From Periweissella fabaria (GTDB lineage: Bacteria; Bacillota; Bacilli; Lactobacillales; Lactobacillaceae), in contig NZ_CAKKNS010000001.1 in assembly GCF_918814575.1 (NCBI RefSeq), positions 272,182 to 336,181 of the forward strand: a stretch of 64,000 nt of DNA, read 5' to 3'. Of this stretch, positions 7,969 through 16,817 are shown one piece after another. Position numbers and translations under genes: made by a program. The notes under the pieces were generated by a model. It was not told the origin of the DNA. It made no database searches and worked only from the letters and a program-made list of their open reading frames with translations. How positions within the stretch are numbered: the first letter of the stretch is position 1; every line of letters starts with the position of its first letter.

Positions 7969-8871
7969 CTAATGAATACTTGCAGCCATTTTAATAGCTG
8001 TTTCAGGATCATGAGCCGTAAGGGTAAAGACGATGTTACCATCTTGCCACTTAATTACTTGATCACGCATACGTGGCGTAATTGTACTGTTAAATGAGAT
8101 TTGCCCGACACTCTTAGGAGCTGGTAGGTAGTATTGATCTAACAAGTCAAGCGTTTGGTGGGCTAGTGGATCTGGTTTTTGGTCAGCTAATGAATTAGCT
8201 TTAACCCCAAGTGACCAGTTACCTTCATTCCAGTAGAGGTTACTGTGGCCAGCACCTTGATCATAAAAGGCCGTAATCCCAGATTTTAAGCCGGTAACGG
8301 GCATGCCCCTAAAGGTATCTTCAGCAACAATATAGCTAATTTGTTGTTTAGCTTCATTGGCTGAGTTAAATGTTTGTTTTTGTAAGACGGCATATGGGTT
8401 TTGTTTATTAACTATCGGACTATTAAAAGCGAGTGGTGTGTCACCAACCGTATAATTAATCGTGTAATTATTGTGATTACCGGTATACGCAATATTAAGA
8501 TTTTGACTACCTTGGCCTAAACCAGTTACTTGTGGTAAGGCCACTTGACCTAGTTGAGCTTGTAAATCATTATTTAAAACTTTAATACGATTACGTTGTG
8601 TCAGTGGTTGGGCTGTAATCAGACGGTTAAGCGCTTCTTTTGCAGCTGGGCTATTTTGGAGGGTTGAGTTGTCATTACCGACCGTAGCAATTGGACTGCC
8701 TTCATTAGAGTGATCAAAATCACTATCCTTGTAGCTTGCAGCAGTACTACTCGAAGTAGATACGCTGCTTGATTTAGCTGCGTTATTTGAACTAGTTTGC
8801 CCACAAGCTGCTAAAGTTGCAGCGATAAGAGCGACGGGAAGTACCAAGCTTAGTTGCTTAAAATGTAACAT
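7969..8871 (-). CDS. Lipoprotein of unknown function
   Basis: A 300-residue protein with a lipoprotein signal peptide: positive start, hydrophobic core and lipobox TLAAC near residues 19-23, so it should be anchored outside the cytoplasmic membrane through the Cys. A Ser/Ala/Asn-rich linker of about 30 residues follows, then a domain rich in Gln, Asn, Thr and aromatic residues that I do not recognise. The start has an AAAGGA site 8 bases upstream. It is transcribed alone, convergent with aroE. Confidence 0.75.
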   Translation of the reverse strand: MLHFKQLSLVLPVALIAATLAACGQTSSNNAAKSSSVSTSSSTAASYKDSDFDHSNEGSPIATVGNDNSTLQNSPAAKEALNRLITAQPLTQRNRIKVLNNDLQAQLGQVALPQVTGLGQGSQNLNIAYTGNHNNYTINYTVGDTPLAFNSPIVNKQNPYAVLQKQTFNSANEAKQQISYIVAEDTFRGMPVTGLKSGITAFYDQGAGHSNLYWNEGNWSLGVKANSLADQKPDPLAHQTLDLLDQYYLPAPKSVGQISFNSTITPRMRDQVIKWQDGNIVFTLTAHDPETAIKMAASIH

Positions 8872-8998
8872 AAGTAAATCCTTTCAAAGCCTAAAATACA
8901 TTAAATGAACATGGATATTAATGTATTTATTAATGTTTTTTAATAGAAGTATATGGTATCCGAGATATGTTCTTAAGTCAATATTGAGTATCATTTTT

Positions 8999-9148
8999 TC
9001 ATTGATTATCGATGTAATTAGCAATTACATTTTCATTCATTGAACCAATGCTCTCAACAAGTGTAGTTACTGAAATTTTAAGTGGGACACTGACTAGTAA
9101 GTGCATATGGTTATCTTACCCAACTTCTATATGTAAAAGATTTTTTAC
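8999..9148 (-). pseudogene. IS200/IS605-type TnpA transposase remnant
   Basis: Read on the minus strand, 9112-8999 translates to a frame containing NHMHLLVSVPLKISV, which matches the HxH segment of Y1 transposases (usual form DHVHLLxSxPPKxSV), and ends NENVIANYIDNQ, like the family's C-terminal NEKxIxxYIxxQ. The catalytic Tyr region and the middle of the protein are missing, and a stop lies just upstream of the HxH part at 9116-9118. The frame before it (up to 9148) is still reminiscent of the family. It is dead and truncated at both ends. The rest of the 8872-9224 gap shows only AT-rich sequence and the next terminator. Confidence 0.65.
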
Positions 9149-9162
9149 CAAATATAGCTAAA

Positions 9163-9200
9163 AAATCTCCCTAAAGTGGTTTACCACTTTAGGGAGATTT
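9163..9200 (-). terminator. Intrinsic terminator of the copper operon
   Basis: A perfect 17-bp stem (arms AAATCTCCCTAAAGTGG and its complement) with a 4-base loop. Read on the minus strand it is followed by a T-run, placing it 25 bases after the copA stop. Confidence 0.85.
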
Positions 9201-9224
9201 AACGATAAGGATATTTTACTTCTA

Positions 9225-11153
9225 TTATATTGTTGCGGTATGTGCGGTAATTTTACTCTTACCTAGTAAGACGGAACTAGTGACGACTGAAAGGGAACTA
9301 AAGGCCATCGCTAGCCCAGCGATTTCAGGACTTAAAGTTAAGCCTAACCCGTAGAATAAACCGGCTGCAACTGGAATTCCGAGGACGTTGTAGATGAAGG
9401 CCCAGAATAAGTTGAGCTTAATCCGGTTAAAAGTCTTCTTACTCAAAGCTAACGCCGTATCAACGTCACGTAAGTCGTTTTTGATTAAGACAATTCCACC
9501 CGAATCAATCGCGATATCAGTTCCCGAACCCATCGCAATGCCAACATTGGCGGTTGTTAAAGCCGGAGCATCATTAATTCCATCACCAACAAAGGCAACG
9601 GCACCACTGTGTTGCAAGTGCTTGATGTGGTCAGCTTTGTCAGCTGGTAAGACATCGGCAATAACTTCATCGATACCGACTTGCTTAGCAATTGATTCGG
9701 CCACCCGTTGGTTATCACCAGTGAGCATAACGGTTTTGAGACCCCGAGCATGGAGGGCCGCCATGGCTTCTTTGGAAGTTGCTTTGGGGGCATCTTGAAT
9801 GGCAATCAAACCAATCACTTGATTATCAAGCCCTACAAAGACGACGGTTTTGGCTTCATTTTGTAACTTAAGCATGTTGGTTTTTAAATCAGCGCTAATT
9901 TCGACGTCTTCAAGAAGTTTGTCGTTCCCAACAAAGGCTTTTTGACCGTTAACTTGGGCTTGCACACCTTTGCCTTCAATGGCTTTAAAAGCTTCCACCG
10001 GTGTAGCGGCAATGTTTTGAGCTTTCGCATACGTCATGATAGCAGCGGCAAGCGGGTGTTCAGATGATTCTTCTAGCCCAGCAGCAACAGGGATAATTTG
10101 GTGAATGTCACCAATTACATCGGTAACGGCTGGTTTCCCAACGGTAATGGTTCCTGTCTTATCAAAGACCACAGTCTTAACATCGTTAACGGCTTCGAGA
10201 ACTTCACCGTTTTTAATTAAGATCCCCATCTTAGCACCACGACCAGTTCCAACCATTAAGGCCGTTGGCGTTGCAAGACCAAGGGCACATGGACAAGCAA
10301 TTACCATGACCGAAACGGCAAAGATTAAGGCGTCGGCCACACTGGTACCAAGGAAGACATACCAGATGAGGAAGGTTGCAATAGCAATAATTAAGACGAC
10401 TGGAACAAAAATATCAGATACTTTATCGGTTAAATTTTGAATAGGAGCATGACTATTTTGGGCCTTTTTAACTAATTCAACAATTTGGGCTAACATCGTG
10501 TCATTACCGACTTTTTCGGCCTTGAAGACAAATGTCCCGTTACTGTTGATCGTGGCACCAATAACTTTGTCACCAGCGGCTTTGCTGACCGGCATGCTTT
10601 CACCAGTGACCATTGATTCATCAATCGTTGAAGTTCCTTCGACAATCGTACCATCAACGGCAACTTTTTGGCCGGGTTTAACTCGAATTAAATCACCAGC
10701 GACGATATCCGCTAATGGAATCTTAACGAATTGACCGTCGCGTTGAACTTCGGCTTCTTTGGCTTGTAAATTAACGAGTTTTTCGATGGCATCAGAAGCG
10801 TTATCACGCATTTTTTCTTCGAGAACTTGGCCTAAGAGGACAAAGGTAATAACAAACGCCGCACTTTCAAAGAAGACAGCCTTATCAGTAAGCATCGCAT
10901 AAATACTGTATATGTAGGCCGTGGCGGTACCAATGGCGACTAATGTATCCATGTTTGAGTGGTGCTTTTGGAAGGAGGCCCATGCACTAGTTACAAATGG
11001 GCGCGCAGAGATTAGCATTACGGCAGTCGTGAGGGCAACCATTGTCCAGTGACCACCAGGGAGCATGAAGTTGGTAAAGGGCATCAAAATCATTTCAATC
11101 AACATTGGTAGTGAGAGAATTAATGATACCCAGAAACGGGTCGTGATTTTCAT
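9225..11153 (-). CDS. copA: Copper-translocating P1B-type ATPase
   Basis: A 642-residue membrane pump for monovalent copper. TGES actuator motif at 183-186, CPC metal-site motif at 287-289 (IACPCALGLATP), phosphorylation site DKTGT at 331-335, the SEHPLA nucleotide-binding motif, and GDGINDAPAL in the hinge. The last two membrane segments carry the YN and MxxSS residues typical of the Cu(I) subgroup. It has no N-terminal heavy-metal-associated domain, so it is at the short end of the family. A GGAGGT site precedes the ATG. It is last in copY-cupredoxin-copA. Export (detoxification) is the expected direction because of the CopY control. Confidence 0.93.
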   Translation of the reverse strand: MKITTRFWVSLILSLPMLIEMILMPFTNFMLPGGHWTMVALTTAVMLISARPFVTSAWASFQKHHSNMDTLVAIGTATAYIYSIYAMLTDKAVFFESAAFVITFVLLGQVLEEKMRDNASDAIEKLVNLQAKEAEVQRDGQFVKIPLADIVAGDLIRVKPGQKVAVDGTIVEGTSTIDESMVTGESMPVSKAAGDKVIGATINSNGTFVFKAEKVGNDTMLAQIVELVKKAQNSHAPIQNLTDKVSDIFVPVVLIIAIATFLIWYVFLGTSVADALIFAVSVMVIACPCALGLATPTALMVGTGRGAKMGILIKNGEVLEAVNDVKTVVFDKTGTITVGKPAVTDVIGDIHQIIPVAAGLEESSEHPLAAAIMTYAKAQNIAATPVEAFKAIEGKGVQAQVNGQKAFVGNDKLLEDVEISADLKTNMLKLQNEAKTVVFVGLDNQVIGLIAIQDAPKATSKEAMAALHARGLKTVMLTGDNQRVAESIAKQVGIDEVIADVLPADKADHIKHLQHSGAVAFVGDGINDAPALTTANVGIAMGSGTDIAIDSGGIVLIKNDLRDVDTALALSKKTFNRIKLNLFWAFIYNVLGIPVAAGLFYGLGLTLSPEIAGLAMAFSSLSVVTSSVLLGKSKITAHTATI

Positions 11154-11177
11154 TTTTTACCTCCGATTAATTGTCGT

Positions 11178-11549
11178 TTACTTGATAATGACTTTACCGT
11201 GGAACATGTCCATGCCACAAGCCCATGTGTATTCGCCAGGCTTACTTGTATCGATTTCAACGGCGACTTGCTTGTCTTGTGGAAGGGCTTGGTTAATCCC
11301 AAAGTCTGAAAAGACAACGTGGTCAAGACAGCTTGAGGCATCTTTACGGGTAAAGTGTAAGGTTGCGGGCACACCATGTTCGAGCACGACTTCCTCAGGT
11401 GAGTAACCACCTTTAACTTCAATATCGATGTCTTGGTGGTTGTTAGCAACGGTGGCTGTACCGGTAGCAACTTCATGTTTACCGAAAAACCACCAAATGA
11501 TAAAGCCAATTAGCGCTAGGCCAGCGATGAGAACAATAATTTTAGTCAT
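11178..11549 (-). CDS. Membrane-anchored cupredoxin-like copper-binding protein
   Basis: A 123-residue protein with one N-terminal membrane segment (residues 4-21) and a cupredoxin-like domain outside the membrane. Candidate copper ligands are the Cys in ASSCLDHVV and the C-terminal cluster ACGMDMFHG (Cys, two Met, His), the usual spacing of a type 1-like site. It lies between the copY-type repressor gene and copA, 24 bases from copA, so it probably binds or hands over extracytoplasmic copper. Named genes for this family vary, so no symbol is given. Confidence 0.82.
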   Translation of the reverse strand: MTKIIVLIAGLALIGFIIWWFFGKHEVATGTATVANNHQDIDIEVKGGYSPEEVVLEHGVPATLHFTRKDASSCLDHVVFSDFGINQALPQDKQVAVEIDTSKPGEYTWACGMDMFHGKVIIK

Positions 11550-11581
11550 GATAATGACCTCCGTTTAAAAGTAGATAGTAG

Positions 11582-12028
11582 TTAACAACATTTATTACAA
11601 GTGTCATCAGGTAGACAATGACAGTGAATCTCAGTTGGCGCATTTGGGGCTTTAACTGTTAGGGCTGCTTGCATGCTAGTGATGTCTGCTTGACTCAATG
11701 TCGTTTCCTTAATGAGCTTGAGGAGGAGAGGACCTTTCTCCATATCACAGATCTGATTGAATAGATCACTAGTAATCTGTTGCACAGCTGGACCTTCATC
11801 AATGAGGGGCGTGTAGATAAAGCGTCGGCCTTCTTTTGTTGTGCTTAAGTAGTTCTTACTAACGAGCCGGTGTAAGAGGGTCTTGACGGTTGATTCAGAC
11901 CAATCTTTTTTGAGTTGAATCAAGTGAATGATGTCAGTGCTACTGGCTTGACCTTTAGTCCAGACAATTCGCATCAATTCCCATTCCGCACTCGTCATTT
12001 CGGTGCCGTTGACTTCCATAGATTCCAT
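11582..12028 (-). CDS. copY: CopY-type copper-responsive repressor
   Basis: BlaI/MecI/CopY-family repressor. The N-terminal winged helix is SAEWELMRIVWTKGQASSTDII...STVKTLLHRLV, and the C-terminus carries a Cys-rich metal site HCHCLPDDTCNKCC, a variant of the CxCx4CxC zinc/copper motif of Enterococcus CopY. The start is set at 12028 because an AAAGGAG site lies 8 bases upstream; the longer reading from 12049 would put that site inside the coding sequence. Copper displaces zinc and releases the operator in studied homologues. First gene of the operon. Confidence 0.9.
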   Translation of the reverse strand: MESMEVNGTEMTSAEWELMRIVWTKGQASSTDIIHLIQLKKDWSESTVKTLLHRLVSKNYLSTTKEGRRFIYTPLIDEGPAVQQITSDLFNQICDMEKGPLLLKLIKETTLSQADITSMQAALTVKAPNAPTEIHCHCLPDDTCNKCC

Positions 12029-12084
12029 AGCAGCTATCTCCTTTCGCATATAATCCGCTTTCCACCATCTATTCTGCCACGTTC

Positions 12085-12100
12085 GTTTACATTTGTAAAC
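12085..12100 (-). promoter_or_regulatory. CopY operator (cop box)
   Basis: Inverted repeat GTTTACA-TT-TGTAAAC containing the TACA-N2-TGTA cop box at 12088-12097, 57 bases upstream of the copY start. On the minus strand a TTTACA inside the box could be the -35 element of the operon promoter, with AGAATA about 18 bases on as a weak -10, so repressor binding would block RNA polymerase. Confidence 0.85.
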
Positions 12101-12244
12101 ACAAAAGAACTGGAGGACGGGAAGATGGGGGAGGATAGACTGATATATCAGGATTATTTTGGGAATTTACTATAAATAATGGCGATAAACATTTATAATT
12201 TTAATATATACATAAAATATGCTAATTAATATAGGTGAAAATAA

Positions 12245-12655
12245 ATGAATAAAATTATAAAAGTTGTCGGGGCAGCGATTATACAAGATGGTAAATTATT
12301 CGTTGCAAAACGGTCAACAGGACGTTCACTAGGTGACCTTTGGGAATTTGCGGGCGGAAAAATTGAAAAAAATGAAACTGGCCCAGAAGCGCTCAAACGT
12401 GAAATTTTTGAAGAATTTGGGGCGGAATGTGAGGTTGCTGAAGAATTTAAATCTGTGTATGAACACAGTTATGATTTTGGAACTGTGGTACTAGAAGTTT
12501 TTTATGCAAAATTAACATCACCGATAACTAAGATGATTGAACATGACGAAACTCGTTGGGTTGATGAAATTGAGGTTCAAGAATTAGCTTGGGTCCCAAC
12601 CGATATTCCCGCTATGCAAGACCTCGTTAAGAAAGGTTTTAAGGCGGATGAATAA
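12245..12655 (+). CDS. MutT-like Nudix hydrolase
   Basis: A 136-residue Nudix protein with a complete box, GGKIEKNETGPEALKREI followed by FEEFGAE (pattern Gx5Ex7REUxEExGU), and the N-terminal KVVGAAIIQDGKLFVAKRS strand of the 8-oxo-dGTP diphosphatase subgroup. It starts after an AGGTG site and overlaps the next helicase gene by 8 bases, so the two are translated together. MutT-type nucleotide cleaning is the family default. The tight pairing with a PLD-helicase suggests instead a role in the same (probably defence or repair) system. Confidence 0.85.
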   Translation: MNKIIKVVGAAIIQDGKLFVAKRSTGRSLGDLWEFAGGKIEKNETGPEALKREIFEEFGAECEVAEEFKSVYEHSYDFGTVVLEVFYAKLTSPITKMIEHDETRWVDEIEVQELAWVPTDIPAMQDLVKKGFKADE

Positions 12656-15545
12656 TCGTTCAGATGAATTACTTGAGGCAGCAAAATATGCTTTTATTGA
12701 TCAAAGAACTGAACAAAATATTCAAGTACAACTTCAACCGCAATTATTAACGAATCAGGCTGATACTTCGGTGCTGGATTATTTAATTGAAGAGATGAAA
12801 ACCTCTAAATCATTTACTTTTGCGGTTGCGTTTGTTACCGAAAGTGGCTTAATTGATTTAAAAAGTACGCTTTTGGATATGGCTACACGAGGGATTAAAG
12901 GCCGTTTGATTACGTCAATTTATTTGAATTTCAATAATCCTAAGGTTTTTCGTGAGTTATTAAAAATTGAAAATTTAGAAGTTCGTTTAGCGGATGTAGA
13001 TGGATTTCATACCAAAACCTATCTGTTTGAACATCAAGACTATCTGTCTATGATAATCGGTAGTTCAAACTTAACGCAAAATGCGCTTAAGAAGAATGTT
13101 GAATGGAATTTACGAGTTACCTCAATGCAACAAGGTGATATCGTTTATCAAGTAACCAATGGTTTGGAAAATATTTGGGAAAATGCGATTCCATTAACAC
13201 AAAAATGGATTGATGATTATGCGAGTACTTATATTATGCCGCAATCAAATGCACATACCCATTTTAATTCAATAGCAAAGACGAATTTAAAGACGGTGCA
13301 ACCTAACGCAATGCAAAAAAAGGCATTAGCTAAGTTATCAGCATTACGTAGTTCAGGAGCTAGTAAAGGTTTAGTAGTTGCAGCTACTGGGACGGGTAAA
13401 ACTTATTTAGCGGCCCTTGATGTTAAACAGACTGGACCGAAAAGATTACTTTTTGTTGTTCATAGAGAGCAAATTTTAGTAAAAGCAATCGAAAGTTTTA
13501 AGTTAGTTCTCGGTGGTAGTGAGCATGATTATGGAATCTTATCTGGTCATACCCAAGATAGTGATGCTAAGTATCTTTTTGCGACCATCAATATGGTTTC
13601 AAAGGATGGTTTTCTAAACCAAATTGCAGAAGATGCCTTTGACTACATTATTATTGATGAAGCGCACAGAATTGGGACAAGTCAAGATAAAACGTCAATG
13701 ACAATGTATCAACGCTTTTTGAATCATTTTACCCCTCAATTTTTATTGGGTATGACTGCCACACCAGAGCGAACTGATGGCGCTGATATTTATCAATACT
13801 TTGATTATAATTTAGCGTATGAAATTTCATTACTCGATGCTTTAGGGGCAGATCTATTGGCACCATTTCACTACATTGGTGTCACAGACTATACGCTTGA
13901 TGGCGAAGTAATGGAAGAAGGTAGTGTATTAACTAATCTGGCTACTGATGAACGAGTTACACATCTGTTGAAAAAGACGCATTATTATGGTTACTCTGGT
14001 GACACATTATATGGTTTGATTTTTGTTAGTCAGATTGAACAAGGTAAAGCTTTGGCAACTGCATTAACGAATCGTGGTGTGCCTGCAAAGTTTTTGAGCG
14101 GTAAAGATAGTATTGAAACGCGTAAAAAAGTTGTTTCTGAATTAGAAGAAAGCGAAATTCAATATATTATTACCGTTGATGTTTTTAATGAAGGAATCGA
14201 TATTCCAAAGGTTAACCAAGTAGTAATGATGCGTCCAACTATTTCAAGTATTATCTTTTTACAGCAATTAGGGCGAGGGCTACGTAAAAGTGGTAATAAA
14301 GAGTACGTCACAGTGCTTGATTTTATTGGAAATTATCAAAATAACTTTATGATTCCTATGGCGTTTGATAAATCAAATACATCAGATAAAGAGAAACTCC
14401 GAAAAAATATTGTGGCACCAGTGATTAATGGTGTTTCAACGATAAATTTTGAAGAAATTGCGGCTAAAAGAATTTTGGAATCAATTAGAGCAGCCAAGCT
14501 AAACTCAGTTTCAATTTTTCGAGAAGCATATTTAAATGTTAAGCAAAAAATTGGTAATCGGGTACCATTCCTACTAGATATTCTTTCGTTGGGTTCAATT
14601 AGTATCCATGATTTAATTGAACAATTTGACTCACTATATGCAATGCAAGCCAAATTCGAGGACGTTAATACTGTATTGCCAACGTTTACTGACGAAAAAT
14701 GTAAAATGTTGAATTTTATTTATAAAGAAGTTGTTAATTCTAAACGAATAATTGATGTTGTGACGCTTAAAATGTTAATTGATAAGAGCCAGTTAACTGA
14801 TGAGCAACTATTGGCCAATTTTGACTTAAATAATTATTTCTATGATGATGATTCATTAATGAGTTTAGAAAAGATGTTGACGTTAGAGTATTATTTATCG
14901 GGTACTTTGAAAAAATATGGTGATACGAGCTTAATTACGCGGACAGGTAATCTATGGGAATTGTCTGGAGAATTTAAGTTAGCTTTAGCTGATGTTAATT
15001 TTCATAAATATGTGGATGATGCCTTAGCAGCTACTAAGCTTGATTTAGAACATAATTATGATTTAACGCAACGGTTTCAAATTGGTGAAAAATACTATCG
15101 TAAAGATGCGATTCGTTTATTGAATTGGGAAAAAGAACAAACCGGGCAAAATGTAGGTGGCTACATCAAAAGTAAAAACAATCGCTTTTTACCAATGTTT
15201 GTTAACTTAGAAAAAATAACCGCTACCAATTTGGTGCCATATGAAGATCGTTTTATAAATAACGACACAATGATTTGGTATTCAAAGAGTAAACGAACAT
15301 TAATAAGTCCGACAGAAAAAATCATTTCAGCAACTGATAAATATGGCTTTATTCAAGTATTTGTAAAACGTTCGGATGAAGTTACTAAAGATGGAAAAAG
15401 TTTTTATTACTTGGGTTCAGCTAAAGTTATCAATACTGAGGAAGTTGTCGTCAAAGATATTAATGATAAAGAGACCAATTTATTAAAATGGGAACTTAAG
15501 TTACAACAACCTATATCACATTCACTTTTTCAAGCGTTGTTATAA
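12648..15545 (+). CDS. PLD nuclease - SF2 helicase - DUF3427 protein
   Basis: A 965-residue multidomain protein. Residues about 45-190 form a phospholipase D-like nuclease domain with the HxK motif in FHTKTYLF (His near 121) and GSSNLTQNAL. Residues about 220-400 are the first helicase domain: Walker A AATGTGKTYLA near 245, DEAH near 336, TATPERTDG near 372. The second RecA domain with QLGRGLRKS ends near 570. From about 600 to the end it matches the DUF3427 type, with FQIGEKYYRKDAIRLLNW and GGYIKSKNN near residue 830. Such fusions are typical of mobile defence or restriction-like loci; the biochemical role of this one is unknown. It is AT-richer than the flanking core genes. Confidence 0.85.
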   Translation: MNNRSDELLEAAKYAFIDQRTEQNIQVQLQPQLLTNQADTSVLDYLIEEMKTSKSFTFAVAFVTESGLIDLKSTLLDMATRGIKGRLITSIYLNFNNPKVFRELLKIENLEVRLADVDGFHTKTYLFEHQDYLSMIIGSSNLTQNALKKNVEWNLRVTSMQQGDIVYQVTNGLENIWENAIPLTQKWIDDYASTYIMPQSNAHTHFNSIAKTNLKTVQPNAMQKKALAKLSALRSSGASKGLVVAATGTGKTYLAALDVKQTGPKRLLFVVHREQILVKAIESFKLVLGGSEHDYGILSGHTQDSDAKYLFATINMVSKDGFLNQIAEDAFDYIIIDEAHRIGTSQDKTSMTMYQRFLNHFTPQFLLGMTATPERTDGADIYQYFDYNLAYEISLLDALGADLLAPFHYIGVTDYTLDGEVMEEGSVLTNLATDERVTHLLKKTHYYGYSGDTLYGLIFVSQIEQGKALATALTNRGVPAKFLSGKDSIETRKKVVSELEESEIQYIITVDVFNEGIDIPKVNQVVMMRPTISSIIFLQQLGRGLRKSGNKEYVTVLDFIGNYQNNFMIPMAFDKSNTSDKEKLRKNIVAPVINGVSTINFEEIAAKRILESIRAAKLNSVSIFREAYLNVKQKIGNRVPFLLDILSLGSISIHDLIEQFDSLYAMQAKFEDVNTVLPTFTDEKCKMLNFIYKEVVNSKRIIDVVTLKMLIDKSQLTDEQLLANFDLNNYFYDDDSLMSLEKMLTLEYYLSGTLKKYGDTSLITRTGNLWELSGEFKLALADVNFHKYVDDALAATKLDLEHNYDLTQRFQIGEKYYRKDAIRLLNWEKEQTGQNVGGYIKSKNNRFLPMFVNLEKITATNLVPYEDRFINNDTMIWYSKSKRTLISPTEKIISATDKYGFIQVFVKRSDEVTKDGKSFYYLGSAKVINTEEVVVKDINDKETNLLKWELKLQQPISHSLFQALL

Positions 15546-15567
15546 GAAATAGGTGTGTAATTAAACC

Positions 15568-15605
15568 AACATCGCACGGGAAGCAGTTCCGATGCGATGT
15601 TTTTG
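15568..15605 (+). terminator. Intrinsic terminator after the PLD-helicase gene
   Basis: Stem AACATCGCA (15568-15576) with TGCGATGTT (15593-15601), an inner GGAA/TTCC pairing, then a T-run. Confidence 0.75.
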
Positions 15606-15693
15606 AGCTAATTAGTCAATATTTGATGCACTCGCGGCTGTCCTGCCGTAAAATAGAACAAGTTAGATAATGAATTATTTCAAGGAGGACCAT

Positions 15694-16278
15694 ATGCGCA
15701 AAATCATGTACACCGTTTTTATGTTATTAGTCCTAATGATGGGAGTTGGTGCCGGTATTTTAATCGGGTATCATTATAACGATGCCGCCGATGCCGTTAC
15801 CGCCCAACAACTCTCAGGGGCCCAACAATCGATTAATGAGCTACAAAGCGCTAATCAACAAGCCAATGCCTCTATTAGCAGTCTCAAAGATGCGGCTAGT
15901 TTTGCTAGTAGTGTCTCTGCGGCTAGTTCCGCACAACCCAAATTATCGAATCCTGAATTAGCCATGGCGGCCTATCTAGATATTAATGGCACGACACCTG
16001 ACGCAAATCTCCAACGTTTCGGAGCAGGCGCGGGGTTAAGCTTTAATACCGCACCTGATGGCACCATCTCAATTGATGCGGGTAATCCCGAAAGTAAAGT
16101 CGTTTTTCATGTTAACGGTGATACCGTTAATGAAGGCCCAGATCCAGCGACGCCTACACCAGGGGCCATTCAGCCGACAACGGCGAGTGTCAACGACCTT
16201 AATCAACGTTACGTCCCATTCATCAGCCAACTGGATGCGGTCATTGCCAGTGCTAGCAACCCTAATAAAGGACAATAA
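15694..16278 (+). CDS. Membrane-anchored extracytoplasmic protein, unknown
   Basis: A 194-residue protein with an N-terminal hydrophobic segment (about residues 5-25, rich in Met, Leu, Val and Gly) acting as signal anchor, then a Gln/Ala/Ser-rich stretch likely to form a coiled coil and a soluble C-terminal part. I do not recognise the family. The start is set at 15694 because an AAGGAGG site ends 5 bases upstream; an in-frame ATG at 15670 lies before that site. Monocistronic, with G+C like the core genes rather than the AT-rich neighbour at 16818. Confidence 0.72.
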   Translation: MRKIMYTVFMLLVLMMGVGAGILIGYHYNDAADAVTAQQLSGAQQSINELQSANQQANASISSLKDAASFASSVSAASSAQPKLSNPELAMAAYLDINGTTPDANLQRFGAGAGLSFNTAPDGTISIDAGNPESKVVFHVNGDTVNEGPDPATPTPGAIQPTTASVNDLNQRYVPFISQLDAVIASASNPNKGQ

Positions 16279-16387
16279 CAATGCATTACCCCAGCTCAAT
16301 ACCGATTAATTGAATTACCTTGCCACAAAGAGTATCCTTACACTCGAGAAGGCGTTATGGTTAAGAAATCAAGACGGGAGATAGGTT

Positions 16388-16579
16388 ATGTTTGAACATA
16401 TTGCGGGTATTATTGCGATTATAATTGGTATTTTTGAACTTTACTTTGCGAGTCAATATTTTAAAAATATCAAAGAACACGGTAACCAAGGCACATCATC
16501 ATTTAGCATAATGGCCCTCTGGAGTAGTGTCGGGTTTGGGATAATTTTAATTATTATCGGCATCCCCCTAGCAATATAA
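16388..16579 (+). CDS. Small two-helix membrane protein
   Basis: A 63-residue protein with two hydrophobic helices (about 5-25 and 42-62) joined by a short polar loop. A GGGAG site precedes the ATG and a terminator follows directly. Function unknown. Confidence 0.65.
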   Translation: MFEHIAGIIAIIIGIFELYFASQYFKNIKEHGNQGTSSFSIMALWSSVGFGIILIIIGIPLAI

Positions 16580-16593
16580 AATGAATAAATAAC

Positions 16594-16624
16594 AGCGCCC
16601 ATTAACGATAGTGTGGCGCTTTTA
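16594..16624 (+). terminator. Intrinsic terminator, overlapping repeat copy 1
   Basis: Stem AGCGCC (16594-16599) with GGCGCT (16615-16620) followed by TTTATTTT. Its 3' arm runs into the direct repeat that begins at 16617. Confidence 0.6.
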
Positions 16625-16672
16625 TTTTGTGAACGCCTATACCGCTACTGTTACAACATTTCCTGATAAAAA
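16617..16672 (+). repeat. 56-bp direct repeat, copy 1 (left edge of AT-rich island)
   Basis: Matches 20082-20137 at 53 of 56 positions (differences near the end only: A/G, A/G, C/T). The first 30 bases are identical. The pair brackets the DUF262 gene, the PLD-like gene and both IS remnants. Confidence 0.8.
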
Positions 16673-16817
16673 AGTAACCCAAAAGACGAAATTAATGATA
16701 ACAGTGATTTGGGCAATAGTACTAATTAGAAAAAAGGGAAATCTAAAAATGGTGGATATTTGGTAAATGAAAATTTGATTCTTTGAGTTACAAAAAAATT
16801 AATAATAGGAGTTTTTT

